A stretch of 64,000 nucleotides of DNA from positions 1-64,000 of the forward strand of contig JADGPR010000005.1 in the NCBI GenBank assembly GCA_017882335.1, read 5' to 3'. This document shows positions 24,755-32,848 of this stretch, piece after piece; position 1 is the stretch's first letter, and every line of letters starts with the position of its first letter. A model generated the notes under the pieces. It made no database searches. It was given only the letters and a program-made list of their open reading frames with translations, and had not been told where the DNA came from. A program made the position numbers and the translations under genes. Source of the DNA: Bacteroidales bacterium. GTDB lineage: Bacteria; Bacteroidota; Bacteroidia; Bacteroidales; FEN-979.

Positions 24755-26437
24755 CTATTCTTCTTTATTTCGGATCACGGGCAGGGTGATCGAAATGGTT
24801 GTTCCTTTTCCCGGAGCCGATTTCACATCTACTTTCCCCTTGTGGCTCTGAATGATTCCGTGTACGATCGCCAGACCCAGTCCAATGCCACTGGTACTCT
24901 GCTTCGTCGAAAAGAAGGGTTCGAAAATATGCGGGATGTCTTCTTCTGCAATCCCCACTCCGTTGTCTGAGATTTCCATCACCAGGCTGTCGGGGTCATT
25001 GTTCCTGGTCCGGATGCTGATTTCTCCGTTTTCCTCAACTGCTTCAGAAGCATTCACCAGGAGGGCGATACAGGCCTGTTTGATCTGGTTCGGACTGCAG
25101 AAGATCAGATCCTGTGTTGCACTGAAATCCGTCAGGAAGTTTATGTTTGCGATTTTCATTGGATGGGTCATCAGGTCGTAGGTCTTCCGCAGGATCTCAT
25201 GGAGATTCTTTGCTTCAAAATCCTTCTGGTCTTTTTTCGAGAAATCAAGCAACCCTTTCACGATATCGCCGCATCGTTTTGTCTCGTTCTCAATATGCCT
25301 GAGGTACTTCAACATTGACTCCTTTTTAGTGGGATCCAACTCAAGGTTGTGTAATTGCTTGGATACAAGTTTTGTATAAACCAGGATCCCCGACAGAGGA
25401 TTGTTGATCTCGTGAGCCACCGAAAGCGACAGTTTGCCAAGTGAAGCGATCCGCTCGATATGGATCAGTTCATTCTGTGCTGCACCCAGCTCTTCCGACT
25501 TTTTCAGCACTTTGTACTCAAGCTGCTGCGACCAGTTCTGAAGTTCGTTGTTGGCTGCCTCCAGGTTGTCGAGCATGTTATTGAAGGCCTGTGAAACCAC
25601 CTTCATGTCCTCCAGCTGATTGGGCTTTATCTCCAGGCGGGTGCTCTTGTCGCCATTGGCAACGGCAATGCTGGCTTTTACCAGTTCATTCAATGGTTTT
25701 TTGATCCGTTTTCGTGTGAAGAAAAAGAGAAAACCAACCAGGAAGAGGGTGGTTACAATCGCCAAAAGGAAAAACTCCGTTGAGGATTTCGATTCTGCAG
25801 CATCCAGTTCTGCCAGGGGGATCTTGATGATCAGCGATCCGAGGACCTGTTCGCTTGCTTTATGAGCATGACAGGAGCTTTCGTAGCAGGATTTATCGTT
25901 GCGGATGGGTAACTGGATTAACAGGTGTCGGCTGCTACTGTCATTTTGATTCATTTTGCAGTCGCTAGAGGCGCTGATGATCTTATAATGCTTCCCTTGG
26001 CCCGGGAAAATTGATTTAAGATCATTGTGACAGCTGATGCAGTTGGGGTTGCTATGAAAGTTGTTGGTATCGGAAGGTATGGATGTATAGACCAAATGGT
26101 CCTGGATATCGTACATGTTCACCTCGTCGATCCCGGGCATAGTATTGATGATGTCGAGCGTGTTCTGCAGTGTGCTTTTATCGTTCTCAAGCATCGAATG
26201 ATAAAGGGATCCCTCAACAATGGAACCGATGTTATTGCCATTCTGCCGGATTACCGCATTCAGGTATTCCTCATTGACGGATCGGAAGATGAGGCTGAAG
26301 GAAACGAAGAGAAAGAGGGAGGAGGCCAGGATGACAAAAACCACGCGGCTATATATTGAGGAACGGAATTTCAGATACTTCCTGAAAATGGACTTGCCTG
26401 TGATATTGTTGTTCTTTAGATTACTGAAGAAAATCAT
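24755..26437 (-). CDS. membrane sensor histidine kinase with periplasmic c-type haem sites
   Basis: A 560-residue kinase. Two membrane segments (about 31-52 and 221-241) bracket a periplasmic sensor domain. That domain carries a classical haem site CISCH (Cys133, Cys136, His137) and a second candidate with a wider CX4CH spacing (Cys184, Cys189, His190), as in some tetrahaem cytochromes c3. Then follow HAMP, a coiled coil, the phosphoacceptor His342 in VAHEINNPLSG and an HATPase domain (DNGVGIAEEDIPHIFEPF, SGIGLGLAIVHGI). The haems suggest redox or gas (O2/NO) sensing in the periplasm. It belongs to the seven-gene minus-strand cluster and pairs with the following response regulator. Confidence 0.93.
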   Translation of the reverse strand: MIFFSNLKNNNITGKSIFRKYLKFRSSIYSRVVFVILASSLFLFVSFSLIFRSVNEEYLNAVIRQNGNNIGSIVEGSLYHSMLENDKSTLQNTLDIINTMPGIDEVNMYDIQDHLVYTSIPSDTNNFHSNPNCISCHNDLKSIFPGQGKHYKIISASSDCKMNQNDSSSRHLLIQLPIRNDKSCYESSCHAHKASEQVLGSLIIKIPLAELDAAESKSSTEFFLLAIVTTLFLVGFLFFFTRKRIKKPLNELVKASIAVANGDKSTRLEIKPNQLEDMKVVSQAFNNMLDNLEAANNELQNWSQQLEYKVLKKSEELGAAQNELIHIERIASLGKLSLSVAHEINNPLSGILVYTKLVSKQLHNLELDPTKKESMLKYLRHIENETKRCGDIVKGLLDFSKKDQKDFEAKNLHEILRKTYDLMTHPMKIANINFLTDFSATQDLIFCSPNQIKQACIALLVNASEAVEENGEISIRTRNNDPDSLVMEISDNGVGIAEEDIPHIFEPFFSTKQSTSGIGLGLAIVHGIIQSHKGKVDVKSAPGKGTTISITLPVIRNKEE

Positions 26438-26561
26438 ATCCCGTTGAATTTTGAGCAGATCTGAGTGCGAAATGAGTGCAAGGTTTTTTTTACTGCAATA
26501 TAGGAAAAAAATCGATATGCAAAAATGGTTTCGCTCTTGCCAGCAGGCGTGGGAAATATTC

Positions 26562-27275
26562 TCAAGGATTCATGAACTCCTTCTGGAAATCATTCCACAC
26601 TTCACCTGGCAGTTCCGACAGGAGGTTATCGCGCAGTTCGCCGCCATCCTGCAAAGCAAAAATGGTGGTTTCGGGATCGTATTTCGGCATCGTCACCGCC
26701 AGGAAATCCCTGAATCGCTGCAGTTCTTTTTTCGACCATTCGGTGGCTGATTCGGCCAGGTAGTAGGAGTTGGTTTCTCCTTTCCAGTTGTTCGGTTTTA
26801 TTTTATAGAGCCAGCCTGTTCCGTAAGGATCCTCATTCAGCTTGCCGGGATCTTCGGTTAGCAAAAGATTGGTTTCTTCTACCCTCCCGGAGATGGGTGA
26901 ATATATCTTCAGCATTTTTCCGTCATGATAAAGCTCTGTCATCACCTCACCTTTGATGATCGAATCACCTGGTGTTTTCATGTAGTTTAGTCTGACATTG
27001 CCAGTAAAATGGAGCAGGAGATCATCCAGCCCCAAATTGGCGATACCTGATTTGGACAAATGGGCCCACGTATGATTTTTGCAGTAGAAAACTCCTTGGG
27101 GAATTTTCAGAATGCTACTCGTAAGGACACCCAAGGCCTTGCTGAACTGCCGTTTTATTATCACCTTCCTGTTCAGGATGATGGAGAAAGGGATAAGCAG
27201 GGCCAGAAATGAAATAATGATAAGGTATTCCATTCCTTTCGTCTCAAAAATGTTGTAATAACTGAATCCGTCCAT
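26562..27275 (-). CDS. membrane-anchored GcvH-like protein
   Basis: A 237-residue protein with an N-terminal membrane segment (about 15-35), then a domain that aligns with glycine-cleavage H protein: NHTWAHLSKSGIANLGLDDLL (GcvH HeW...vGiTdya), TPGDSIIKGEVM and LKIYSPISGRVEETN, followed by GTGWLYKIKPNNW (the DPYGxGWL/W-yxi-P-x-N-W motif). The lipoyl-lysine region reads DGKMLKIYSP, so Lys120 is one place off the ESVKAxxxxY position of true GcvH and lipoylation is doubtful. The last 60 residues (FALQDGGELRDNLL...PGEVWNDFQ) are shared with the PstS-GcvH fusion protein at the head of the cluster. Start at 27275 gives a clean anchor. Function unknown; probably partner or scaffold of the NrfD/HybA complex. 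Confidence 0.8.
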   Translation of the reverse strand: MDGFSYYNIFETKGMEYLIIISFLALLIPFSIILNRKVIIKRQFSKALGVLTSSILKIPQGVFYCKNHTWAHLSKSGIANLGLDDLLLHFTGNVRLNYMKTPGDSIIKGEVMTELYHDGKMLKIYSPISGRVEETNLLLTEDPGKLNEDPYGTGWLYKIKPNNWKGETNSYYLAESATEWSKKELQRFRDFLAVTMPKYDPETTIFALQDGGELRDNLLSELPGEVWNDFQKEFMNP

Positions 27276-27323
27276 GGCTCTATAATTAAGAATTAACAAT
27301 AATAAATTTTTTTATTTCTTGAT

Positions 27324-28547
27324 TTAATGTTTGCCGGCCCAGGAGGGAGAGTCCCGCAACACGGGCATACGGTTGATGACCCACCTGAAAATCCATATTT
27401 CTGTGAATAGAACAGTAAGTGTTACCACTACCTCCATCCAGGAGGGAATATAGTGGATTGCTGCATCCCACCGGAAGCCGATCACTGTGACGTTCAGCCT
27501 GTTCAGGATGATCCCCAGGATGGTCAGGATGGCGGCCACCCGGACAAGCATGATGTTATTCCGCCTATAGCTGAAATAAAAGAGCATCATGGGAAGGAGG
27601 ACAAAGCCAAACATTTCCAGGAGGTACCAATAACCCATCGGAGTGTTGAGCAGGTCCCAGTGACGGTTATGAATAAAAACGAGTACCTGAAGGAAAAAGT
27701 AAGCAAACATCGTCCCGGCACAAATCTTGGATAACCCAAGGATGATACCGGTCCGGGCTTTGTGATCTTTCTCGCTGATTTGTTTCTGAAAGACGTTATG
27801 GCTGATAGATCCTTCGAAGATGACCATCGAGAGGCCGGCAAAGATGCTGGAGACAAAGAACATGATGGGAATGAATTCAGAGTACCAGAGCGGGTGTATC
27901 TTCTCTTTGGCCATCAGGTAAAGGGCACCGAGCCCCGACTGGTGCAGGGTGGAGAGGGTGATGCCGAAGATGACAGCAGCGATGGTCATACCAGATAGTA
28001 TTTTATGAATACGTTTTGCCCCCAGCCATTCTGCAATGGCAGGCGAGAATTCGATCAGTTGGGCGATCATATAGAGCAGGAAATGCCATGCCACCAGGAA
28101 GAGGACAGAGTTCACTCCGAAGTTGTTCCCGATAATAGGGTTGATCACGTTCCAGGGGCGGCCAAGGTCAAGAAGCAGGGCCCCGGCATAGAAAACATAA
28201 GCCAGGAATCCATTGAGTACGGTTACCCTCACGATGGATTTGTATTTCTTCATGTTCAGAATATACACCATGAAGGTAAGCACATAGGCACCACCGGCAA
28301 AGGCCACGCCGGTTACCACGTCGAAGCCGATCCACAGTCCCCAGGGAACCTCCTGGGTGAGGTTGGTCACAGACCCCAGCCCCTTCCAGAAACGGATGAC
28401 GATCAGCGTCAGCCCCAGCAGGATGATGGGAACCGAGATGACGTTAAACGGAGTAAATATTTTCCCTTTGGGTTTAAGTTCACTCCACAGAAACTTCCAG
28501 ATGGGCTTGCCATCGTTATCGATTGCAATAGGATTGTTTTCGCTCAT
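27324..28547 (-). CDS. NrfD/HybB-type quinone-interacting membrane subunit
   Basis: A 407-residue protein with about ten membrane helices of the polysulfide reductase NrfD superfamily (HybB, DmsC-like, PsrC). Seen: PWGLWIGFDVVTGVAFAGGAYVL (the HybB-type helix 2), VLNGFLAYVFYAGALLLDLGRPW, and STLHQSGLGALYLMAKEKIHPLWYS (HybB signature with His-Gln). Such subunits move electrons and protons between the quinone pool and an iron-sulfur partner. The start at 28547 has a GGAGGA ribosome site and lies 3 bp beyond the HybA-like stop; a 63-residue longer frame is rejected. No molybdopterin or hydrogenase catalytic subunit is in the window. Confidence 0.93.
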   Translation of the reverse strand: MSENNPIAIDNDGKPIWKFLWSELKPKGKIFTPFNVISVPIILLGLTLIVIRFWKGLGSVTNLTQEVPWGLWIGFDVVTGVAFAGGAYVLTFMVYILNMKKYKSIVRVTVLNGFLAYVFYAGALLLDLGRPWNVINPIIGNNFGVNSVLFLVAWHFLLYMIAQLIEFSPAIAEWLGAKRIHKILSGMTIAAVIFGITLSTLHQSGLGALYLMAKEKIHPLWYSEFIPIMFFVSSIFAGLSMVIFEGSISHNVFQKQISEKDHKARTGIILGLSKICAGTMFAYFFLQVLVFIHNRHWDLLNTPMGYWYLLEMFGFVLLPMMLFYFSYRRNNIMLVRVAAILTILGIILNRLNVTVIGFRWDAAIHYIPSWMEVVVTLTVLFTEIWIFRWVINRMPVLRDSPSWAGKH

Positions 28548-28549
28548 GG

Positions 28550-29404
28550 TTATTCCTCCGGGGTTTGGTTGTCTTTTTTCGTTGCCTGATGAATGCCTAA
28601 CAGGAGCGCCGGAAACAGTACAAATATAGAAGGCACGCTGTAGAGAAATCCTTTGGTTAATGCAGGATAGGAAGCTTTCTGGATTTCTTTCATGCCGAGT
28701 TCCTTGAAGGGTACAGGTGAGAGATACATCCAGCAAGTACCACCGGCTTCATGTTCGCCATACAGGTAATCTACATAAAGTTTGGGGTTTTCTACAATCC
28801 TTTTCCGGGCTTCTTTGATCAGTTGGCGGCGAGTACCGTAGAAGAGGGCGTCATTCGGACAATTGGCAACACAGGCAGGAATTTCACCTGTTTTGAGCCG
28901 GTTATAACACATGTCGCATTTCTGGATCTTCGGGTTGGAACTGTGATATTCGAACTTCGGTATGTCAAAGGGACAGGAGATCATGCAATAGCGGCATCCC
29001 ATACATTTTTCACCCCGCCAGATCACTGGCCCGGCTTTGGTTTTGTGCATGGCCTGGGTGAGACAAGCCGAAGCACAGGCAGGTTCGGAGCAATGCATGC
29101 ACTGCATTTTAATGAAGACTGTGCCTTTGGATGTCTTATACTCATTAACCACCGTACGTTTGGTTTCACTTGTGTGTCGTATCGGGGGAATGTCTTTTGC
29201 CGGGCCTGGCAGGGGAAGGCCGTTGGCCTCGGCGCAGTCGTATTCACAGCCACGGCATCCTTTACATCTGGCGGAGTCGTACAATACGCCCCTGAAATCT
29301 ATGTCGCCATTACCTCCGGGCGCCGCTTTCATTTCGCGGCCGATGACCAGGGCAGCCCCGGTTAACCCCAGGACCTTAAAAAATCCACGTCGGTTTATGC
29401 TCAT
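28550..29404 (-). CDS. HybA-like ferredoxin subunit with four [4Fe-4S] clusters
   Basis: A 284-residue iron-sulfur protein. A Tat signal RRGFFK is at residues 5-10 with a hydrophobic stretch after it. Sixteen cysteines fall in four groups: CKGCRGCEYDC, CMHCSEPACASAC, CMGCRYCMISCP, and CDMC...CVANCP, which is the ferredoxin pattern of HybA/DmsB/NrfC proteins with four [4Fe-4S] clusters. A C-terminal helix (SVPSIFVLFPALLLGIHQAT, about 252-271) anchors it, as in HybA. It passes electrons to or from the NrfD-like subunit encoded next. Exported folded by Tat, so it works on the periplasmic face. Confidence 0.94.
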   Translation of the reverse strand: MSINRRGFFKVLGLTGAALVIGREMKAAPGGNGDIDFRGVLYDSARCKGCRGCEYDCAEANGLPLPGPAKDIPPIRHTSETKRTVVNEYKTSKGTVFIKMQCMHCSEPACASACLTQAMHKTKAGPVIWRGEKCMGCRYCMISCPFDIPKFEYHSSNPKIQKCDMCYNRLKTGEIPACVANCPNDALFYGTRRQLIKEARKRIVENPKLYVDYLYGEHEAGGTCWMYLSPVPFKELGMKEIQKASYPALTKGFLYSVPSIFVLFPALLLGIHQATKKDNQTPEE

Positions 29405-29492
29405 ACTATCTTTCTTTTAGTGTTGTGTACTACTTTTATTTTCTCGATGAAAAAAGTATATTCTATTATTATTTTTCTAAGTGAACTTATTT

Positions 29493-31169
29493 TCATTTGG
29501 ATGTGTCCATAAACTTTACCTGGAAATCTTCCCAAACCTCGGGTCCGAAACCAGCAAGGATATTATCCTTCAGGTCCCCTCCATCCTGCAGCACTATGGG
29601 TGCATATCCGGCGGTAATCACTGAAGTGGCAAAGAAATCCTTCAGGCGGATGAACTCTTGTTTCAACCAATCGTTGTATTTCTCGGCCATAAAGAGGAAC
29701 TGGGTTTCGCGCAGCCAGTTTGAAGGTTCGATTGTATAGACCCACCCATCGGCAAACGGAGCGGTATTGAGCACAGAGGACCGGCTGCTGAGGAGACCAT
29801 TCTGTGTGCGGATGGTTCCCGAGACCGGAGAACAGATGTTCAGTTGCTTGCCGCTCTGGACGATTGTGAGGATCACCCCTCCCTTTTGTACCTGCTCACC
29901 GGGGTTTTTCATCTTAACACGCGTTAATGACCCGGTGATATGCTGCAGAAAATCATCGATCCCCACGCGTACCATCCCGTTCTGTTCCATGAAGGCCCAG
30001 GTGTGTGATTTGTCGAACCAGAAACCTTTCGGAACGTTGACAGCAGTTTCGCCAAAAGCGTTTATTCCGGAAGAAACCCCTTTCCCGATGGCCGGCTTTC
30101 TGTTCCTCCGGTAGCCGATCACCCAGGTGATGATTGATCCTGCCAGAATGATGATGACCAGGATGATCATCACGGTTTGCATTGGATGACTGCTTTCGGG
30201 GACACTAGCCAGGGTGATTTTGTTATCCAGCAAGACTGATTTTGCCTTCCGTTCACTGGACCCGAGATCGAAATAACCATTCGGGTTGAGATACTGCTGT
30301 CCGCCGGCAAGCACCCATTTCAGGAAAGCCACCTGGTTTTCATTTTCAGGTTTAACAGAGGCGATAGTATAGATGTTGCGGGTCAGTGCGCCTGGGTATT
30401 TGCCAAGCCATACCCCGCGCAGGAAATCCTGCATACTGCCATAAATATTTTCGAAATTGTCGAGTTCCCCGTTCCTGTTTTTATCGATCGGCAACAGGCC
30501 TATGCCGACGACCAGTCCCTGTTTGTTCAGATCCAGCACATCAGTGAGCCTGCAAAAACCAAGTGCGTTAGGATCTTTCGCGATGGCCGAGGCCAGTTCA
30601 GTCCCGCTGGATATCACAGTCGCGTTCAATGCCCCGACATCCGCATTGAGGAATTTTGCTACTTTCTGCCGGAGAGATTCTTCGTTGAAGAGGTAGCAGT
30701 GAACCGGGGTAGTCTGCCCACTGCCAAGGAGGGTTCCCCATTGCTGTTTGCCGGGATCGCTCATCAGCATGGCTAGCCGTTGCGGATTAATACCCTTCAA
30801 GTTAATTTCACCAATCAGGGGGTTTTTTGTGTTAAACACCAGTACAATAGCATCGCGCCCCACCACCATCTTCCACAGATTGTCGCCCGGGAGTGCAGTA
30901 TAATATTCATCTGTAAGAAAGGTGAGATTCGCACCGGATTTTAAAATATCCGCCTTGTTTTCCCCGGAATATCTGATCAGGTTGATCATCGGGTCAGGAT
31001 GTAGTTTCTGGTATTCAACCACCCACTTTGCAGTTAGATCATATAGTTCGGACGTGGTGACCACAGTAACGATATTCGGGGATTTGGTATTATCTCCAAT
31101 GGCCATTGTGTTCTGAATATTGAAGCACAGGATGGCGATGAGGATGAATAAAAAAATCTTGGTTTTCAT
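29493..31169 (-). CDS. fusion of PstS-like periplasmic binding domain and cytoplasmic GcvH-like domain
   Basis: A 558-residue fusion. Residues 1-23 are a signal peptide; 30-325 read as a PstS/phosphate-type periplasmic binding protein (ETTSEL-like start VVTTSELYDLTAKWVVEY, VVGRDAIVLVFNTKNP, QQWGTLLGSG, LNATVISSGTELASAIAKDP, GFCRLTD, ALTRNIYTIAS). One membrane helix (about 332-353) is followed by basic residues, then a GcvH-like domain (379-490: KSHTWAFMEQNGMVRVGIDD, NPGEQVQKGGVI, ICSPVSGTIRTQN, ADGWVYTIEPSNW) and a C-terminal tail shared with the 26562 protein. The lipoyl site is replaced by SGKQLNICSP (Lys441). The two halves lie on opposite sides of the membrane, a layout suited to signalling or tethering. 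It heads the redox cluster. Ligand and partner are unknown. Confidence 0.85.
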   Translation of the reverse strand: MKTKIFLFILIAILCFNIQNTMAIGDNTKSPNIVTVVTTSELYDLTAKWVVEYQKLHPDPMINLIRYSGENKADILKSGANLTFLTDEYYTALPGDNLWKMVVGRDAIVLVFNTKNPLIGEINLKGINPQRLAMLMSDPGKQQWGTLLGSGQTTPVHCYLFNEESLRQKVAKFLNADVGALNATVISSGTELASAIAKDPNALGFCRLTDVLDLNKQGLVVGIGLLPIDKNRNGELDNFENIYGSMQDFLRGVWLGKYPGALTRNIYTIASVKPENENQVAFLKWVLAGGQQYLNPNGYFDLGSSERKAKSVLLDNKITLASVPESSHPMQTVMIILVIIILAGSIITWVIGYRRNRKPAIGKGVSSGINAFGETAVNVPKGFWFDKSHTWAFMEQNGMVRVGIDDFLQHITGSLTRVKMKNPGEQVQKGGVILTIVQSGKQLNICSPVSGTIRTQNGLLSSRSSVLNTAPFADGWVYTIEPSNWLRETQFLFMAEKYNDWLKQEFIRLKDFFATSVITAGYAPIVLQDGGDLKDNILAGFGPEVWEDFQVKFMDTSK

Positions 31170-31330
31170 GGCGCTAAAATTTGTTTCTTTTGCTTTGACT
31201 CGTTTTTGAAATTGGTTTAATTCTGTTCAATACCTATTCAAATATTGAGCCTAAGTCAAAAATGAATTGTAACAAACAGAAAAACAATACGATACAGTAT
31301 GGTCTGCTGAAAAGATAAACAGGATGAAGT

Positions 31331-31434
31331 GTTGAATAAATCAACAGTAAAATTTAAAAAACAACATAACAGGCGGATAATCAGACATTATAACATGATT
31401 GTTGAAATATTCAACGGGTGTTGAATAAATCAAC
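31331..31434 (-). promoter_or_regulatory. three GTTGA-N5-TCAAC palindromes (candidate enhancer sites)
   Basis: GTTGAATAAATCAAC occurs at 31331-31345 and 31420-31434, and GTTGAAATATTCAAC at 31401-31415. All are 15-bp dyads, 160-265 bp upstream of the fusion-protein start. This is the position and form expected for binding sites of an NtrC-type activator, and the cluster encodes one. Centre-to-centre distances are 70 and 19 bp. I cannot find a strict TGGCA-N7-TTGC sigma-54 promoter between them and the gene; the best candidate is weak (GG at 31251-31250, GA at 31239-31238). The rest of 31170-31604 holds no gene. A TAAATTTG box (31530-31537) precedes the FISUMP gene on the plus strand. Confidence 0.65.
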
Positions 31435-31604
31435 AAACCTTCTGTAAGTGCCGACAGATGATGAATTGCGGAGGACTTATTTCCCCGATCTGACTTGAAT
31501 TATATTATGTATATATTAAAATAAATATGTAAATTTGAATACTTCTTTGAATTTTTCACCTCTGCTGAACCAATAAATGAGCCATATTCTAATAACCTGA
31601 AATC

Positions 31605-32324
31605 ATGAAAAATAAAACACAAGTTTGGATTTACTCATTAGCTATTATGGAAGTGTTATTGCTGCTTACAAACAGCTGTAGCAAGTCGGGTGACAACAGC
31701 AACCCGACTCCACCACCCATAACAGTAACCGAAACAGTAACCGATATTGACGGCAATGTTTATCACCTGATAACAATTGGTACACAGGTATGGCTGGTTG
31801 AGAACCTGAAAACTACCAGATACAACGATGGGACGCCAATACCCCTGGTAACAGATAGTGCAGCATGGAGTAATTCGACCACTCCCGGATATTGTTGGTA
31901 TAATAATGATGTTGCTAACAAAAGTACTTATGGGGCTTTGTACAACTGGTTTACAGTAAACACCGGAATACTTGCCCCTACCGGTTGTCACGTACCCACC
32001 GATGCCGAATGGACAACGCTGACTACTTATCTGGGAGGCGAAAGTATTGCCGGCGGCAAACTAAAAGAAACAGGTTCAACCCATTGGCGAAGTCCTAATG
32101 CAGGAGCTACAAATGAAAGCGGTTTTACAGCCCTTCCGGGTAGCCACCGTGACATCAATGGTGCATTCAGCGCCATTGGCGACGATGGTTATTGGTGGTC
32201 AGTTACGGAGTACGGCAGTACTGGTAAGGTCTGGTACCGGAATATGAATTACAATTACGCCGGTGTAGTCAGGGTAAGCAACAATAAGATTAATGGTCAT
32301 TCAGTTCGTTGCGTCAAGGATTAA
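31605..32324 (+). CDS. FISUMP-domain lipoprotein
   Basis: A 239-residue lipoprotein. The signal ends at a lipobox-like TNSC (Cys25). The body is a Fibrobacter succinogenes major paralogous (FISUMP) domain: TDIDGNVYHLITIGTQVW, ENLKTTRYNDGTPIP, YCWYNND, YGALYNWFTVN, ILAPTGCHVPTDAEWTTLT, GFTALPGSHRD, GYWWSVTEY and VRCVKD at the end. These are secreted or surface proteins of unknown activity, very common in Bacteroidota and Fibrobacteres. A TAAATTTG -7 box lies 68 bp upstream of the start. It is transcribed divergently from the redox cluster. Confidence 0.88.
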   Translation: MKNKTQVWIYSLAIMEVLLLLTNSCSKSGDNSNPTPPPITVTETVTDIDGNVYHLITIGTQVWLVENLKTTRYNDGTPIPLVTDSAAWSNSTTPGYCWYNNDVANKSTYGALYNWFTVNTGILAPTGCHVPTDAEWTTLTTYLGGESIAGGKLKETGSTHWRSPNAGATNESGFTALPGSHRDINGAFSAIGDDGYWWSVTEYGSTGKVWYRNMNYNYAGVVRVSNNKINGHSVRCVKD

Positions 32325-32368
32325 TATGCGCCATAAACGCGAAGCAATTTTCAGTTAGTATAAAATTC

Positions 32369-32803
32369 TTACAACTGAATAGTGTATTCATACGTCACAG
32401 GATTGCTGTTTTTTTGTTCCGGATCAATACTATGCTTATCCTCCTCATTGGTATATGAAACACTATAGTTAATGCTTACTTTTGGGAGCCGGAAGTTGAT
32501 ATTGGTTTTCGATGTCAGTTTAACGCGTACGCCCCTGTTCTTCACTTTTTCGAAGTGGAGCAGATTGACAACCCGGATGGCCTCTTCATCGCAACCATAA
32601 CCAAGTCCTTTTAATACGCGTGGATTACTCACAGCACCATTGTCGAGAATGTCGTATTCAACAATTACAGAGCCTTCCACCTTTGCCTCAAGTGCAGTTT
32701 CAGGGTAATGCAGGTTTTCTGTAATAAATTCCCTGAAAGCCTTACTCCCGCCAATGTATTTTGGCAGGTTCAGAAAACGCTTTTTATTATGGTGATCAGG
32801 CAT
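32369..32803 (-). CDS. TonB C-terminal-domain protein
   Basis: A 144-residue protein whose core is a TonB C-terminal domain: GSKAFREFITENLHYPETALEAKVEG, VIVEYDILDNGAVSNPRVLKGLGYGCDEEAIRVV, and a final strand NINFRLP. The typical N-terminal membrane helix and proline-rich linker are missing, and an acidic tail (NEEDKHSIDPEQK) follows. So it may be a free-standing TonB-like domain, or the true start may lie elsewhere. No ExbB/ExbD genes are near. It shares its strand with the methyltransferase gene upstream (45 bp gap). Confidence 0.8.
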   Translation of the reverse strand: MPDHHNKKRFLNLPKYIGGSKAFREFITENLHYPETALEAKVEGSVIVEYDILDNGAVSNPRVLKGLGYGCDEEAIRVVNLLHFEKVKNRGVRVKLTSKTNINFRLPKVSINYSVSYTNEEDKHSIDPEQKNSNPVTYEYTIQL

Positions 32804-32848
32804 GGCCGATGTTGCTTATTACCAAACGATCGTGAATGAAATCAGTGA

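Noticed and set aside
28005-28589. 194-residue plus-strand frame opposite the NrfD gene
   Set aside because: The minus-strand frame has clear NrfD/HybB signatures and helices; the antisense frame is polar and without motifs.
19766-31230. 17-bp identical string GGTTTAATTCTGTTCAA at 19766-19782 and 31214-31230
   Set aside because: An AT-rich match of this length is not far from chance in 64 kb, and flanking sequence is unrelated.
31238-31251. Possible sigma-54 -24/-12 promoter (GG-N10-GA, minus strand)
   Set aside because: The -12 GC dinucleotide is GA and the flanks do not match TGGCA/TTGC, so it is not reported as a promoter.
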